Assembly (NCBI GenBank): GCA_021604145.1
Contig: BQIX01000001.1
Location: forward strand, 296,343 to 360,342
Source of the DNA: Nitrospirales bacterium
GTDB lineage: Bacteria > Nitrospirota > Nitrospiria > Nitrospirales > UBA8639
DNA: 64,000 nucleotides
Direction: 5' to 3'
In this document: positions 41,436 to 49,586 of the stretch, piece after piece
Layout of the letters: each line of letters opens with the position of its first letter
Position numbering within the stretch: the first letter of the stretch is position 1
Program-made: the position numbers and the translations under genes
Notes under the pieces: generated by a model
The model's database searches: none
What the model was told of the DNA's origin: nothing
Seen by the model: only the letters and a program-made list of their open reading frames with translations

Positions 41436-43736
41436 TCACATTCTTTCCGATCCCGTGGCACGCACACTGAGGTAGCCCTTGAGCGATGCGATGACCAACG
41501 GGACGACCCCGAATAGGATAAAGACCAGGTCCCCGGGCAGCCGAAGCCATTCGATCAGGTGTGACCGCTCACTTCCGATGTAATCAAGGCTGCGCGCATG
41601 CCAGTACCCGTGCTGGAGCACATCCCAGAGCTGCAGCAATCCCCCAGGAAATAAACTCATCGTGACCATCATCGCCAGGCCAACGTTGGTGCCCCAGAAG
41701 GCCACTTTGATATATTTCTCGATGTCCACCCAGCGCGTATCGTCGCTAGTCTGGCGGAGCACGAACACCATCATGGCAATCGCCAGCATGCCGAAAACGC
41801 CCATCAGCGCGGCGTGGCCATGGTTCGGGGTCAGTAATGTTCCAACTTCATAATAGCTGACGATCGGCAGGTTGATCAGAAACCCGAATATGCCAGCCCC
41901 CAGAAAGTTCCAGAAGCCCACGGCCATCAGGAAATAAAACGTCCACCTGTGCGGGATCGAAATGGCCTTGCCGCACATATCGCAGTCGCCACGTGTGGTA
42001 CGAACAAAGTCCCAGGCGTCCAGCGTCAGCAAAGTGAGCGGAACTACCTCGAGCGCCGAGAAAAGAGCCGAGAACGCCATGTTGACATTGGTCTGTCCCG
42101 TGAAATACCAATGATGACCGGTGCCGATCAGTCCACCAAGAAAGTACAGGATAGCGTCAAGGTAAATGATTCGTAGTGCGACATTGCGGCGGGTCAGGCC
42201 GAGTTGATAGAACGTCAGCGCCACCACCGTCGTGGCGAAAAACTCGAAGAAGCCTTCCACCCACAAGTGGATAATCCAGAAGCGCCAGGTATCGACCACT
42301 GTGTAGTTAGTCTTTGCGCCAAAAAACAGGGCCGGCACGTAGAACACCGGAATTGCGAGCGCGGCCACCAGAAACATCTTGACAATGGGCTTGGATGCCG
42401 GCTCCGCCAGCGTGGACGGCCGGACTAATAGCCATAGCAGCACAAACCATAGCAATAAGCCCACGATCAATAGGTATTGCCACACTCGTCCAAGCTCCAG
42501 ATACTCCCAACCCTGGTTGCCAAGCCAGAACCACCAGTTACCGAGAAGTTGCGAAATCCCTAGCCACTCACCCAGTAAACTGCCGCCGATCACTACCGCA
42601 AATGCAACAAACAGTACATGCACCCAGCCGGCAAACCAGCGAGGTTCATTGACGCGCAGCGAGCGACCAAGGAATAGCGCCGCGGCGACATAGGCGGTCG
42701 CAATCCAGAAGATCGCCAACTGTAAATGCCAGGTGCGCATCAGGTTGCTGGGGAAAATACGTTCAAGTTCGAAGCCGTAGAAACTGCTCGGATCGGCACG
42801 GTAGTGGGCTGTGGCGCCCCCCACCAATGTTTGCGCCAGCAACAGTAGCGCGACCACGACAAAGAATTTTACCAGTGCACGCTGACCGGGACTGGCTCCG
42901 CCGGGCAACAGGTGTGGGTGGATGTGTTGGCCACGACTGATCCATCCCAGGAAATCGAATTTCCCGAAGCTCAGCAGCACAGCCCCTATGCCAGCGAGTA
43001 GCATGATCAGGCTTAGCGCACTCCACAACAATGTGTCAGGCGTGGGCAGATTCCCAACAGTCGGGTCGTATGGGAAATTGTTAGTATAGGAGTAGTCTTC
43101 GCCGGGACGGGCAGCCACCGACGCCCATGCCGCCCAAGTGACGAAAGCGGTGAATTGCTGCAACTCGGTTGGATCAGTGATGAGGCCAGCCTTCAGGCCT
43201 CCGTTTCGCGACGGATGGCGAAAGTACTCGGTCCAGTAGTGAATTTGCTGACGATAGGCTGTCGTTTCCGGCACGGTCAAATGCAAAGTTTCGGTGGCCG
43301 CATTGTAGCGATTGGTTTTGAGCACAATCGTGGTTTCGGCACGGACTGCAGTCTGCTGCGAAGGTGTCAAGGCTGTTAAAGACTGCTGGTAGCGGTGTTG
43401 TGCGATGGCCTCGGCGGTGTCCTCCCCCATTCGGTGTAGGGCTTCGGCGGAGTAATCTGGACCAAGATAGGCGCCATGTCCCCAGATGCTGCCGTTGGCC
43501 ATCAGGCCGTATTTGAGAAATACCGCCTGACCTTCGCTGATATCATCACCACTGAATAGCGTGACACCTTGCGCATCAACCACATGTGCTGGAATCGGCG
43601 GCGCATTACTATAGGCAAGCATCGTGATCGCCAGCAGCCCGGTAAAGCCAAGCACCATCACGATCAGGACAGCGCGTAACCACCATGGCGAAAGCGGGCC
43701 GTCGTCTTCGGTCAACGGGTGAGCTGCGTCACTCAT
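41436..43736 (-). CDS. norZ: Quinol-dependent nitric oxide reductase (qNOR)
   Basis: This 766-residue inner-membrane enzyme reduces NO to N2O with quinol electrons. The N-terminal extension (VTLFSGDDISEGQAVFLKYG) is the fused NorC-like domain lacking heme c, and 13-14 helices follow. Ligands are visible: TWHLQLAIFW, the non-heme iron set in IIHLWVEGFFEFF (His plus Glu) and GTGHHWYFTG, and NHGHAALMG for the two b hemes. Both HH residues and the Glu are retained, arguing for qNOR rather than NO dismutase. Codon choice is richer in GC than neighbouring genes, hinting at transfer. A WLGNQGWEYLELGR motif marks the likely quinol region. Confidence 0.93.
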   Translation of the reverse strand: MSDAAHPLTEDDGPLSPWWLRAVLIVMVLGFTGLLAITMLAYSNAPPIPAHVVDAQGVTLFSGDDISEGQAVFLKYGLMANGSIWGHGAYLGPDYSAEALHRMGEDTAEAIAQHRYQQSLTALTPSQQTAVRAETTIVLKTNRYNAATETLHLTVPETTAYRQQIHYWTEYFRHPSRNGGLKAGLITDPTELQQFTAFVTWAAWASVAARPGEDYSYTNNFPYDPTVGNLPTPDTLLWSALSLIMLLAGIGAVLLSFGKFDFLGWISRGQHIHPHLLPGGASPGQRALVKFFVVVALLLLAQTLVGGATAHYRADPSSFYGFELERIFPSNLMRTWHLQLAIFWIATAYVAAALFLGRSLRVNEPRWFAGWVHVLFVAFAVVIGGSLLGEWLGISQLLGNWWFWLGNQGWEYLELGRVWQYLLIVGLLLWFVLLWLLVRPSTLAEPASKPIVKMFLVAALAIPVFYVPALFFGAKTNYTVVDTWRFWIIHLWVEGFFEFFATTVVALTFYQLGLTRRNVALRIIYLDAILYFLGGLIGTGHHWYFTGQTNVNMAFSALFSALEVVPLTLLTLDAWDFVRTTRGDCDMCGKAISIPHRWTFYFLMAVGFWNFLGAGIFGFLINLPIVSYYEVGTLLTPNHGHAALMGVFGMLAIAMMVFVLRQTSDDTRWVDIEKYIKVAFWGTNVGLAMMVTMSLFPGGLLQLWDVLQHGYWHARSLDYIGSERSHLIEWLRLPGDLVFILFGVVPLVIASLKGYLSVRATGSERM

Positions 43737-44417
43737 TGTTTCGTTCCCTTGTCTGTCGTTTGGTGAGCGATGGACATAATGGGATGCGGGAGGCTCACCG
43801 ACATCTCGTACGACTTGATTTTCACTAACATAGGCAATAAGCCGTTTCCAGAGACATCGATGCGCTACTGCTTACCACCAGGTCGGCACCAGATCATCAA
43901 CTTTTTCTGAAGAACGGGATTGGCTGATACGTGTTCCCATTTAACCAACAGGCGGTTCAGCAACTGAATTTCTACACTCATGTTTTTGGTGTCGGTTTCA
44001 TGTGGCTTTATCCGTCACGAACCATCTTTTTTGACAAAGAGCGTAGAATATGTTTTCCCATATTCATTAATAGATGATAGGTGGACGTTTTGCATTGATA
44101 ACCGGCACCAATCGTTGACGTTGAAGTGGTTGATCGGGATCGCATGGGTCGTGCGAGACGTCTTCTGTCGTTCGTAGGGCGGAAGATCTACCCTCTCCAC
44201 CAATCAATGAGGATGCCTTGTGTATTTGGGAATGACTGGGTCCCATGAATGAGGAGACCCAGCAAGACATTCCTCATTTCGCGAAATAACTACGATTAGC
44301 AGAATAGGTTCCCCTCTCGTTTCCACCATGATGAGTTGGTTCTTCACCAGGGGAGTCACTATATGACCTAAAAATCCTCTGATCTATGGGATACATCAAT
44401 ACGCGCGGGCTTCGCCT
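43737..44417. other. Upstream region of qNOR; no gene seen
   Basis: Short ORFs on both strands lack domains. I looked for FNR-, NsrR- and NorR-type sites and for -24/-12 elements and found none I trust. The composition drops to AT-richer sequence beyond about 43900. Confidence 0.35.
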
Positions 44418-44714
44418 TTAGTCCTTTTCGATTTTTACGACATCCCCAGAATGCGCATCCACATAAATCTCTATCTTGTTGCCGGTCTCATCGATGATTT
44501 TGACTTCGAAAACAGTTTTCCCATCTTCTTTCTCAAGCTCTGCACTCACGGCTTTTCCCTGCGCATTGCTCAGGGCTTTATCCACGGCCTGAACGAGCGT
44601 GATATGTGAGTCTTTCAGGAGATCTGCTTTTTTTTCACCGAATAAAGCCCATGCGGGGCTTACCCAACATACGAAACTCACAATCGCTATCCCTAACATG
44701 AAATAATTCTTCAT
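44418..44714 (-). CDS. Exported PepSY-domain protein
   Basis: The ATG at 44714 follows AAAGGGGG and gives 98 residues; the track start adds 14 unlikely residues. A signal peptide (GIAIVSFVCWVSPAWA) is followed by a single PepSY domain: ITLVQAVDKALSNAQGKAVS, EKEDGKTVFEVKIID and GNKIEIYVDAHSGDVVKIEKD. PepSY domains in the periplasm bind or inhibit proteases or metal-related partners. No kinase or peptidase gene adjoins, so the partner is unknown. It is monocistronic. Confidence 0.85.
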   Translation of the reverse strand: MKNYFMLGIAIVSFVCWVSPAWALFGEKKADLLKDSHITLVQAVDKALSNAQGKAVSAELEKEDGKTVFEVKIIDETGNKIEIYVDAHSGDVVKIEKD

Positions 44715-45459
44715 TTCGAACCCCCTTTGTAAAGTTTGAGTTTTTGAATATGCCATTTTCCTCTTACTTGCCTTGCCCGCATCACTCGTGGACTATAGCG
44801 GACGAATCAGTAGTGCTTGATCCTAAGATGACTTGAGCCGTTAATATATGTATTTAATGTTTTTCCAATTTGTGGCGCATCTTCATGCTACGAGTAGGGG
44901 AGAAGGCAGTTTTCGCTTGCTCTAACGAAAGTCATTATGCCGCATGGGTTCGAGTTTGATAATTCAACTTGACTGAGTGAGATCGAACTATATTGTTTAC
45001 TTTTCTTGCAACCAACGTACCGTTTTATCCAACCTTAGAAGTTCTCAAAGGAAAAAAAGCCACAATACCACAGCCCTTTCTTTTCACTATGAGAAAGAGC
45101 GTTTCGGATATTGTGCTTTGACCTTTACTGGAGAGAAATCGTATGCAATGTATGAAGCGAAAAGTACGCATGGGTTGGTCTCATTTCCCTTCAATTAGTG
45201 GGTGGATGGGTGCAAAGAATTCTAATGGCTAGATAGTGGAGTTTCACATCTCCCCGAGCGCACTGAATTCACATGTGAGCGTTGCGCCACGTACAAGATC
45301 TGGTGACTTTTGCAACAAAGCCATACTGAGCGGTGGTCTCATAATTCCACAGTTCGTTTGCGGATACATAGGGTTCAAGGTAAATGTGGTGTGATCAGGG
45401 ATGTCGTGGGGGAAGTGTTAAGAACAAACTTTAACGTTGGGGGGGCCTGAACTGTTGTC
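44715..45459. other. Gene-free region upstream of a USP operon
   Basis: One 73-codon plus ORF has no domain. A GTTAA-N9-TTAAC dyad lies at 45417-45435, just upstream of the -24/-12 promoter. Nothing else is recognisable. Confidence 0.35.
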
Positions 45460-45475
45460 TGGCGTCAGTTTTGCT
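45460..45475 (+). promoter_or_regulatory. Sigma-54 (-24/-12) promoter
   Basis: TGGCGTCAGTTTTGCT fits the RpoN consensus with exact spacing and lies about 53 bases before the ATG of the pseudogene at 45527 and upstream of the USP gene at 46100. A 23-bp block here closely matches the sodC promoter block. Confidence 0.65.
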
Positions 45476-45526
45476 TCGCTAGGATAAAGCGGTAGCTCAG
45501 GGATTCAACGTAGACGAAGGTATGAC

Positions 45527-46016
45527 ATGCGTTTCAAGACGTTTTTCAAAATCATGATTTCCACATCGATTACTTGTTTATTGATTTCTGGATGGCCTCC
45601 GGGGGAACCGTTGAGGCGGGCGATGCCATCACCAGTTAACTTGACTAAGGTGAAATTCATAAAAATGGAAACGAACGCGTCTTATTTCATGGCGCGATTG
45701 ACGGAATCATTTATCCAGAAGCGCGAGGGAACAGTCAGAGCTCTGATGCAAGCGGCCAAGATGCACTGTCTCGTTATGATGAATGTAGATTTGAAAACAA
45801 AGGAGTGAGCCTCGAATGGATTCTGTGTGATTAGGCCGCATAATGACAGCGACATGGTCTACAAGGAATTTCAGTGTGCCAGTTACTCGGAAGAATGTCA
45901 GGGGGAGTGGACCCATAATGGAGGCACAGGGAAGCACGCAGGAATATCCGGTACGACAAAATATCGCTCTCGGAAAGATATCGGTGTCCAAAGGAAAAAG
46001 GGACGATCAGCGGCTA
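45527..46016 (+). pseudogene. Decayed paralogue of the exported barrel protein
   Basis: This copy of the gene at 23744-24271 still shows QAAKMHCLVMMNVDLKTKE, then a stop, then GFCVIRPHNDSDMVYKEFQC, ECQGEWTHNGGTGKHAGISG and TTKYRSRKDIG. The N-terminal half is shifted and garbled after the signal peptide, a TGA interrupts after KTKE, and a late frameshift destroys the end. The AAGATGCACTGTCTCGTTATGA stretch is nearly identical in both copies, so the duplication is not ancient. It keeps a well-matched sigma-54 promoter, probably because that promoter also serves the USP gene behind it. Confidence 0.85.
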
Positions 46017-46099
46017 CATATCGCTCTCCCCATTCTATCTCAAATGAGGTTTCATCATCTGCAGAGAAAGTAAAAGGTTTCGTATGAAAGGATTACGGA

Positions 46100-47056
46100 A
46101 TGAAAATTCTGGTCGCGGTTGACTCTTCAAAAGATGCCAGAGAGGCTATTCGGTATGTTGCGTCCGTGGAATGGCCAAAGAAATCCGAAATATACTTACT
46201 TCATGTTATCGAATTAAAAGATGCTCCTCCACTCATGCCGTCGGGTGGGCCATTTAATTGGCACCAAGTGATTGATCGGGCAAGAGGGAAACTCGTAGCC
46301 AAAGCGGAGATTTTTCTTAAGCGTACGAAAAAGGAGATTCTTAAACTGCAACCTTTGCACGTCCAATCTCTCGTGAGAGAAGGGCTTCCAGGAGCGGAAA
46401 TTTTACAGGCCGCGAAGGACTATCAGAGTGATCTGATTATCCTGGGAACTCGGGGACTTTCCAATATCAAACGCTTTTTATTAGGAAGTACCAGTGATTG
46501 GGTCATGAGGGACGCTTCGTGTTCTGTTCTGTTGGTTCGTGGAAAACTCAGTCGAGCGATGATGGGGAAAACTGCAGCGAAAATACTACTGGCAACTGAT
46601 GGTTCATCTGACGTGTCGCATCTGGTGCATATGCTTCGTCTTTTGACGTGTCGCACACCTCCCAAAGTGACCGTCGCGCATGTGATCGGTAGGCCTGCCT
46701 ACTTGGAAGGCTGGTATTTTGGGAACGGGAAAGCAGAATTTATGCGGTTGGCAGAACGGTTACTGAAAAAAATGGAAAAAGACGGAGCCAGTCATCTGGA
46801 AAATATGCGTCAAAGGGTCAAAAAATTCAATATGAAAGTCGATACGGTATTAACGAAAGGAGATCCTGCCGACGAAATTCTTAAAACCGCTGAGCGCTTG
46901 AAGGCTGCATTGATCATTGTCGGATCAAAAGGTTTCAAGGGTAGCAAGCCGATACCATTAGGAGGGGTCGTTAGGAAAATCGCCCGTTATGCCCCATGCT
47001 CGGTGTTGATAATTCGTCCTGGCAGACCTCAGGTGTCGCAAGCAATAACTGGGTGA
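46100..47056 (+). CDS. Tandem universal stress protein
   Basis: This 318-residue protein has two UspA domains. The first carries the full nucleotide signature GTRGLSNIKRFLLGSTS; the second has GSKGFKGSKPIPLGGVV, where the final Gly-Ser is Gly-Gly. The insert after TVAHVIGRPAYLEGWYF is longer than in the other copies. It lies behind the barrel-protein pseudogene and probably depends on the sigma-54 promoter at 45460. It is about as long as the copies at 19721 and 60323. Role is inferred as stress or energy-limitation response. Confidence 0.9.
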   Translation: MKILVAVDSSKDAREAIRYVASVEWPKKSEIYLLHVIELKDAPPLMPSGGPFNWHQVIDRARGKLVAKAEIFLKRTKKEILKLQPLHVQSLVREGLPGAEILQAAKDYQSDLIILGTRGLSNIKRFLLGSTSDWVMRDASCSVLLVRGKLSRAMMGKTAAKILLATDGSSDVSHLVHMLRLLTCRTPPKVTVAHVIGRPAYLEGWYFGNGKAEFMRLAERLLKKMEKDGASHLENMRQRVKKFNMKVDTVLTKGDPADEILKTAERLKAALIIVGSKGFKGSKPIPLGGVVRKIARYAPCSVLIIRPGRPQVSQAITG

Positions 47057-47204
47057 CAAATTTTGAAACTCAATAACCTTAATTCCAAGTTCCGAAAATT
47101 TGAACGGTTGCTCAGTTCTTATGAATATTCTGTGCCAATCCTCTAGTTAAAATTTGATCTGTGAGTTGGACCTGTGTGCTGATGATATCCATCTATGATT
47201 TGAC

Positions 47205-47345
47205 GCTTTTTGCGCCACCGCTGAAAAACATCGCTGTAGAAAAAATTCCCCTGAAGTTAGACCTCTTGTCTTTACCTCGAGATCTTCTGTTTTCAAGTTC
47301 TCTTTTTGTTTATAGTCACTCGTGAGGAACGGCAAGGCCTTTGCT
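47205..47345 (+). promoter_or_regulatory. Sigma-54-like promoter with conserved upstream element
   Basis: CGGCAAGGCCTTTGCT at 47330-47345 has -24/-12 spacing and lies about 87 bases before the cytochrome c start. GCTTTTTGCGCCACC and AAAACATCGCTGTAG lie about 100 bases upstream. The entire arrangement is a diverged copy of that at 19334-19478. Confidence 0.5.
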
Positions 47346-47430
47346 ATCCATTGAATAAATGTCGGCCTTGGTGTTAGCTGTCTTCTTATTATACGATTTG
47401 CGAGTTATTCATCAGTGAATGAGGTACCAT

Positions 47431-47772
47431 ATGAAGATTGCTATGATATTGTTCATTGGATTCCTGCTTGTCATGTGTGTATTTCCGGCAAATACAATTG
47501 CAGAAGAGAGAGATTTCAACAAGGGGAAAAAACTCTATCTGAAATATTGTGAGAAGTGTCATGGGCAAGAAGGTAAGGGAGATGGGTATACGCTCTTTAA
47601 TCCGCCCGTTGCAGATCTCACTTCCCCAGAAATTCAAAAGAAAACTGATGCAGAATTGTGGCACGGCGTTCACGAGGGCATACCGAATACGGCAATGGGA
47701 ACGTGGAGGTTTGTGTTGTCGGATGAGGAAATCAACAGTGTCCTTGCCTTTCTGAGATCCTTTGGCCACTGA
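47431..47772 (+). CDS. Monoheme cytochrome c
   Basis: The ATG at 47431 gives 113 residues; the upstream ATG in the track is possible but has poorer spacing. A signal peptide (MILFIGFLLVMCVFP) is followed by one heme motif, YCEKCHGQEGKGDGYT, at about residue 44 and a likely Met ligand in NTAMGTWRF. The end LSDEEINSVLAFLRSFGH is a usual C-terminal helix of class I cytochromes. It precedes the DUF1207 gene by 32 bases, and a sigma-54-like element lies upstream. Confidence 0.88.
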   Translation: MKIAMILFIGFLLVMCVFPANTIAEERDFNKGKKLYLKYCEKCHGQEGKGDGYTLFNPPVADLTSPEIQKKTDAELWHGVHEGIPNTAMGTWRFVLSDEEINSVLAFLRSFGH

Positions 47773-47804
47773 ATTACGACGAGTGATAAAAAAGTGAGGG
47801 ATTT

Positions 47805-48809
47805 ATGCCCCATTTGACCATGGGAAAATGTAAGAGAAATAGGAAAAGATTGCAGACGTTTGGTTCAGGATTCGTTTTTGTTGTCATTGTTACCCTTATT
47901 CCGGGTGTTGGATGGGCGAAAGAAGGAGAGTGGTTCTCATCAACGTCTGCACGACACGTTGATTGTCGCTATGCTGACACGTCCGACGATGTGAGGACTT
48001 CAGAGAGCGATGAATTTCATAGCGTGGGCTTGCCGGATGACGACGTCTTCCGTCCTCTTCTGGCCGCTCCAAAGGAACCAAGGTTTTTCGGAGCTTATCA
48101 ACGTGTGCGATATAGGGAGGCCGGTGAGTCTTTGAATGTTGGCTTCATTACCGCCGGGGGTACATTTGGGTTATGGGGCCATCGACATAAAACAAACTGT
48201 GATGGACTGCAGTTTAATCTCTTTGGTGCCATATTTTCTCAGTTTAATCTGGATGGAGACTCAACCGATCTTATCAATTCTGATTTTCAGGTTGGCTTTC
48301 CTCTCACATGGCGTCGTGGACCATTTTCCACACGTGTGCGAGTGTATCATCAAAGCAGCCATGTCGGAGATGAGTTCCTACTGAGAAATCCTGACTTCAA
48401 GAGGGTGAACCTTGGTTTTGAAGCCGTGGATGCCATTGTCTCATTCGATTCACACTGGTGGAGGGTTTATGGAGGGGGAAGCTATCTCGTCCGTCGGTCT
48501 CCGGCGCTTGATCGAGGCCTAGTCCATTGGGGCCTGGAATTGCGAGATACTCCAGAACCTTCGCCCATTTTGGGCCAGCTTATGAGAGAGGTTTACTTTG
48601 CGCCAGTATTGGGAGCCGATTTCCAGTCAGTCGAAGAATTCGGCTGGAATGTGAATACGAGCATCTTGGGTGGTCTTGAGTGGTCGCGCATGGGCAGTAC
48701 CCGCCGGTATCGGCTTCTTCTGAGTTACTATCGCGGCCATAATCCTTTCGGACAATTCTTCGATCAGAAGATCGAGACCTATGGCATAGGTTTCTATATT
48801 GAGATTTGA
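47805..48809 (+). CDS. DUF1207 outer-membrane beta-barrel protein
   Basis: This 334-residue protein has a signal sequence (FVFVVIVTLIPGVGWA) and the DUF1207 pattern: FRPLLAAPKEPRFFGAYQRV, FSQFNLDGDSTDLINSDFQV, FPLTWRRGPFSTRVRVYHQS and SHVGDEFLLRN. Alternating aromatic beta strands and a terminal aromatic/Ile end fit an outer-membrane barrel. Function of the family is unknown; it is usually annotated only as a membrane or lipid-related protein. It shares a likely transcript with the preceding cytochrome c. Confidence 0.85.
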   Translation: MPHLTMGKCKRNRKRLQTFGSGFVFVVIVTLIPGVGWAKEGEWFSSTSARHVDCRYADTSDDVRTSESDEFHSVGLPDDDVFRPLLAAPKEPRFFGAYQRVRYREAGESLNVGFITAGGTFGLWGHRHKTNCDGLQFNLFGAIFSQFNLDGDSTDLINSDFQVGFPLTWRRGPFSTRVRVYHQSSHVGDEFLLRNPDFKRVNLGFEAVDAIVSFDSHWWRVYGGGSYLVRRSPALDRGLVHWGLELRDTPEPSPILGQLMREVYFAPVLGADFQSVEEFGWNVNTSILGGLEWSRMGSTRRYRLLLSYYRGHNPFGQFFDQKIETYGIGFYIEI

Positions 48810-49006
48810 CGAATTCCTGGAGCAGAAGTACAGAACGATCGAATGTTAAAACCACAATATACATTAACGTGATGGGGGAGTCTTGTATGAATGGATGTCC
48901 CAGATTATGTCTCAACATCGTTTTGTCGCATAGAAGTTTCTGAATCAAATGTCTAGCTCAACGTGAAGAAGACATATGAAATCTTAGCAAAACCAAGGAC
49001 ATTAAA

Positions 49007-49537
49007 ATGGAGGAAACTCGACTGACTAGTGAAAAGCCTATAAGACAACAGCTGACTCTACATGATTGTATGAATCGTATCGAGAAAGTCGAAAAGGAAA
49101 ATCAAAAATGAAAAAAAATACAATACTCTATTCTTGTAGTTCTCGTTCTCGAGATACTTCTTGGTGCGACACTTCAAGCCCCACGCACAATTGAAGCCGA
49201 GCGGTTTATCTTAAAGGACACAAAGGGTAAACAACGAGCCGTTTTGCATGTGACCGAAGAGGGAAGCCCCGCCATGCTCTTCTATGACGCAGACGAACGA
49301 GCACGCGTGTATTTGGGGCTCTCGTGTCCAAAGTGCGACAAGTTTTCGGGTTTGCTGTTTTACGATGACAAAGAGGGGGTTCGTGTTTCTCTTGTGACCG
49401 ATGTTGCAGGCACGTCCTACCTGACCTTTCGTGATACAGAGGGAAAGATCCATGCGCAACTCGGTGTCAACGCAGAAGGCTCTCCGTTTCAGGAATTCAC
49501 TAATAAGAATGGAAAAAGTGTATGGCGGAAACCTTAG
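49007..49537 (+). pseudogene. Membrane-anchored protein gene with in-frame TGA
   Basis: One frame runs from an ATG at 49007 (AAGGA upstream) to 49537 with a single stop, TGA at 49109. Before it: 34 codons ending MNRIEKVEKENQK, a coiled-coil start. After it: KKIQYSILVVLVLEILLGA, a membrane helix, then APRTIEAERFILKDTKGKQR and repeated short beta units (AMLFYDADERARVYLGLS, TSYLTFRDTEGKIHAQLG). The fused product makes sense as one membrane-anchored repeat protein, so the TGA, perhaps from CGA, looks like a nonsense mutation. An ATG overlaps the stop but opens a wrong frame. Read-through or an internal start could still give a product. Confidence 0.75.
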
Positions 49538-49586
49538 AGGCATTAGAGCTGAATTAGCGTACATATTGGAGTGAGTACTGCAGGTT

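Noticed and set aside
41436-43736. NO dismutase (Nod) instead of NO reductase
   Set aside because: The GTGHHWYF histidine pair and the Glu in HLWVEGFFE are intact, as in qNOR; Nod-type substitutions at the iron ligands are not seen.
49108-49125. Programmed frameshift at an A8 tract
   Set aside because: The upstream and downstream parts are already in the same frame, separated only by TGA, so a frameshift is not needed to join them.
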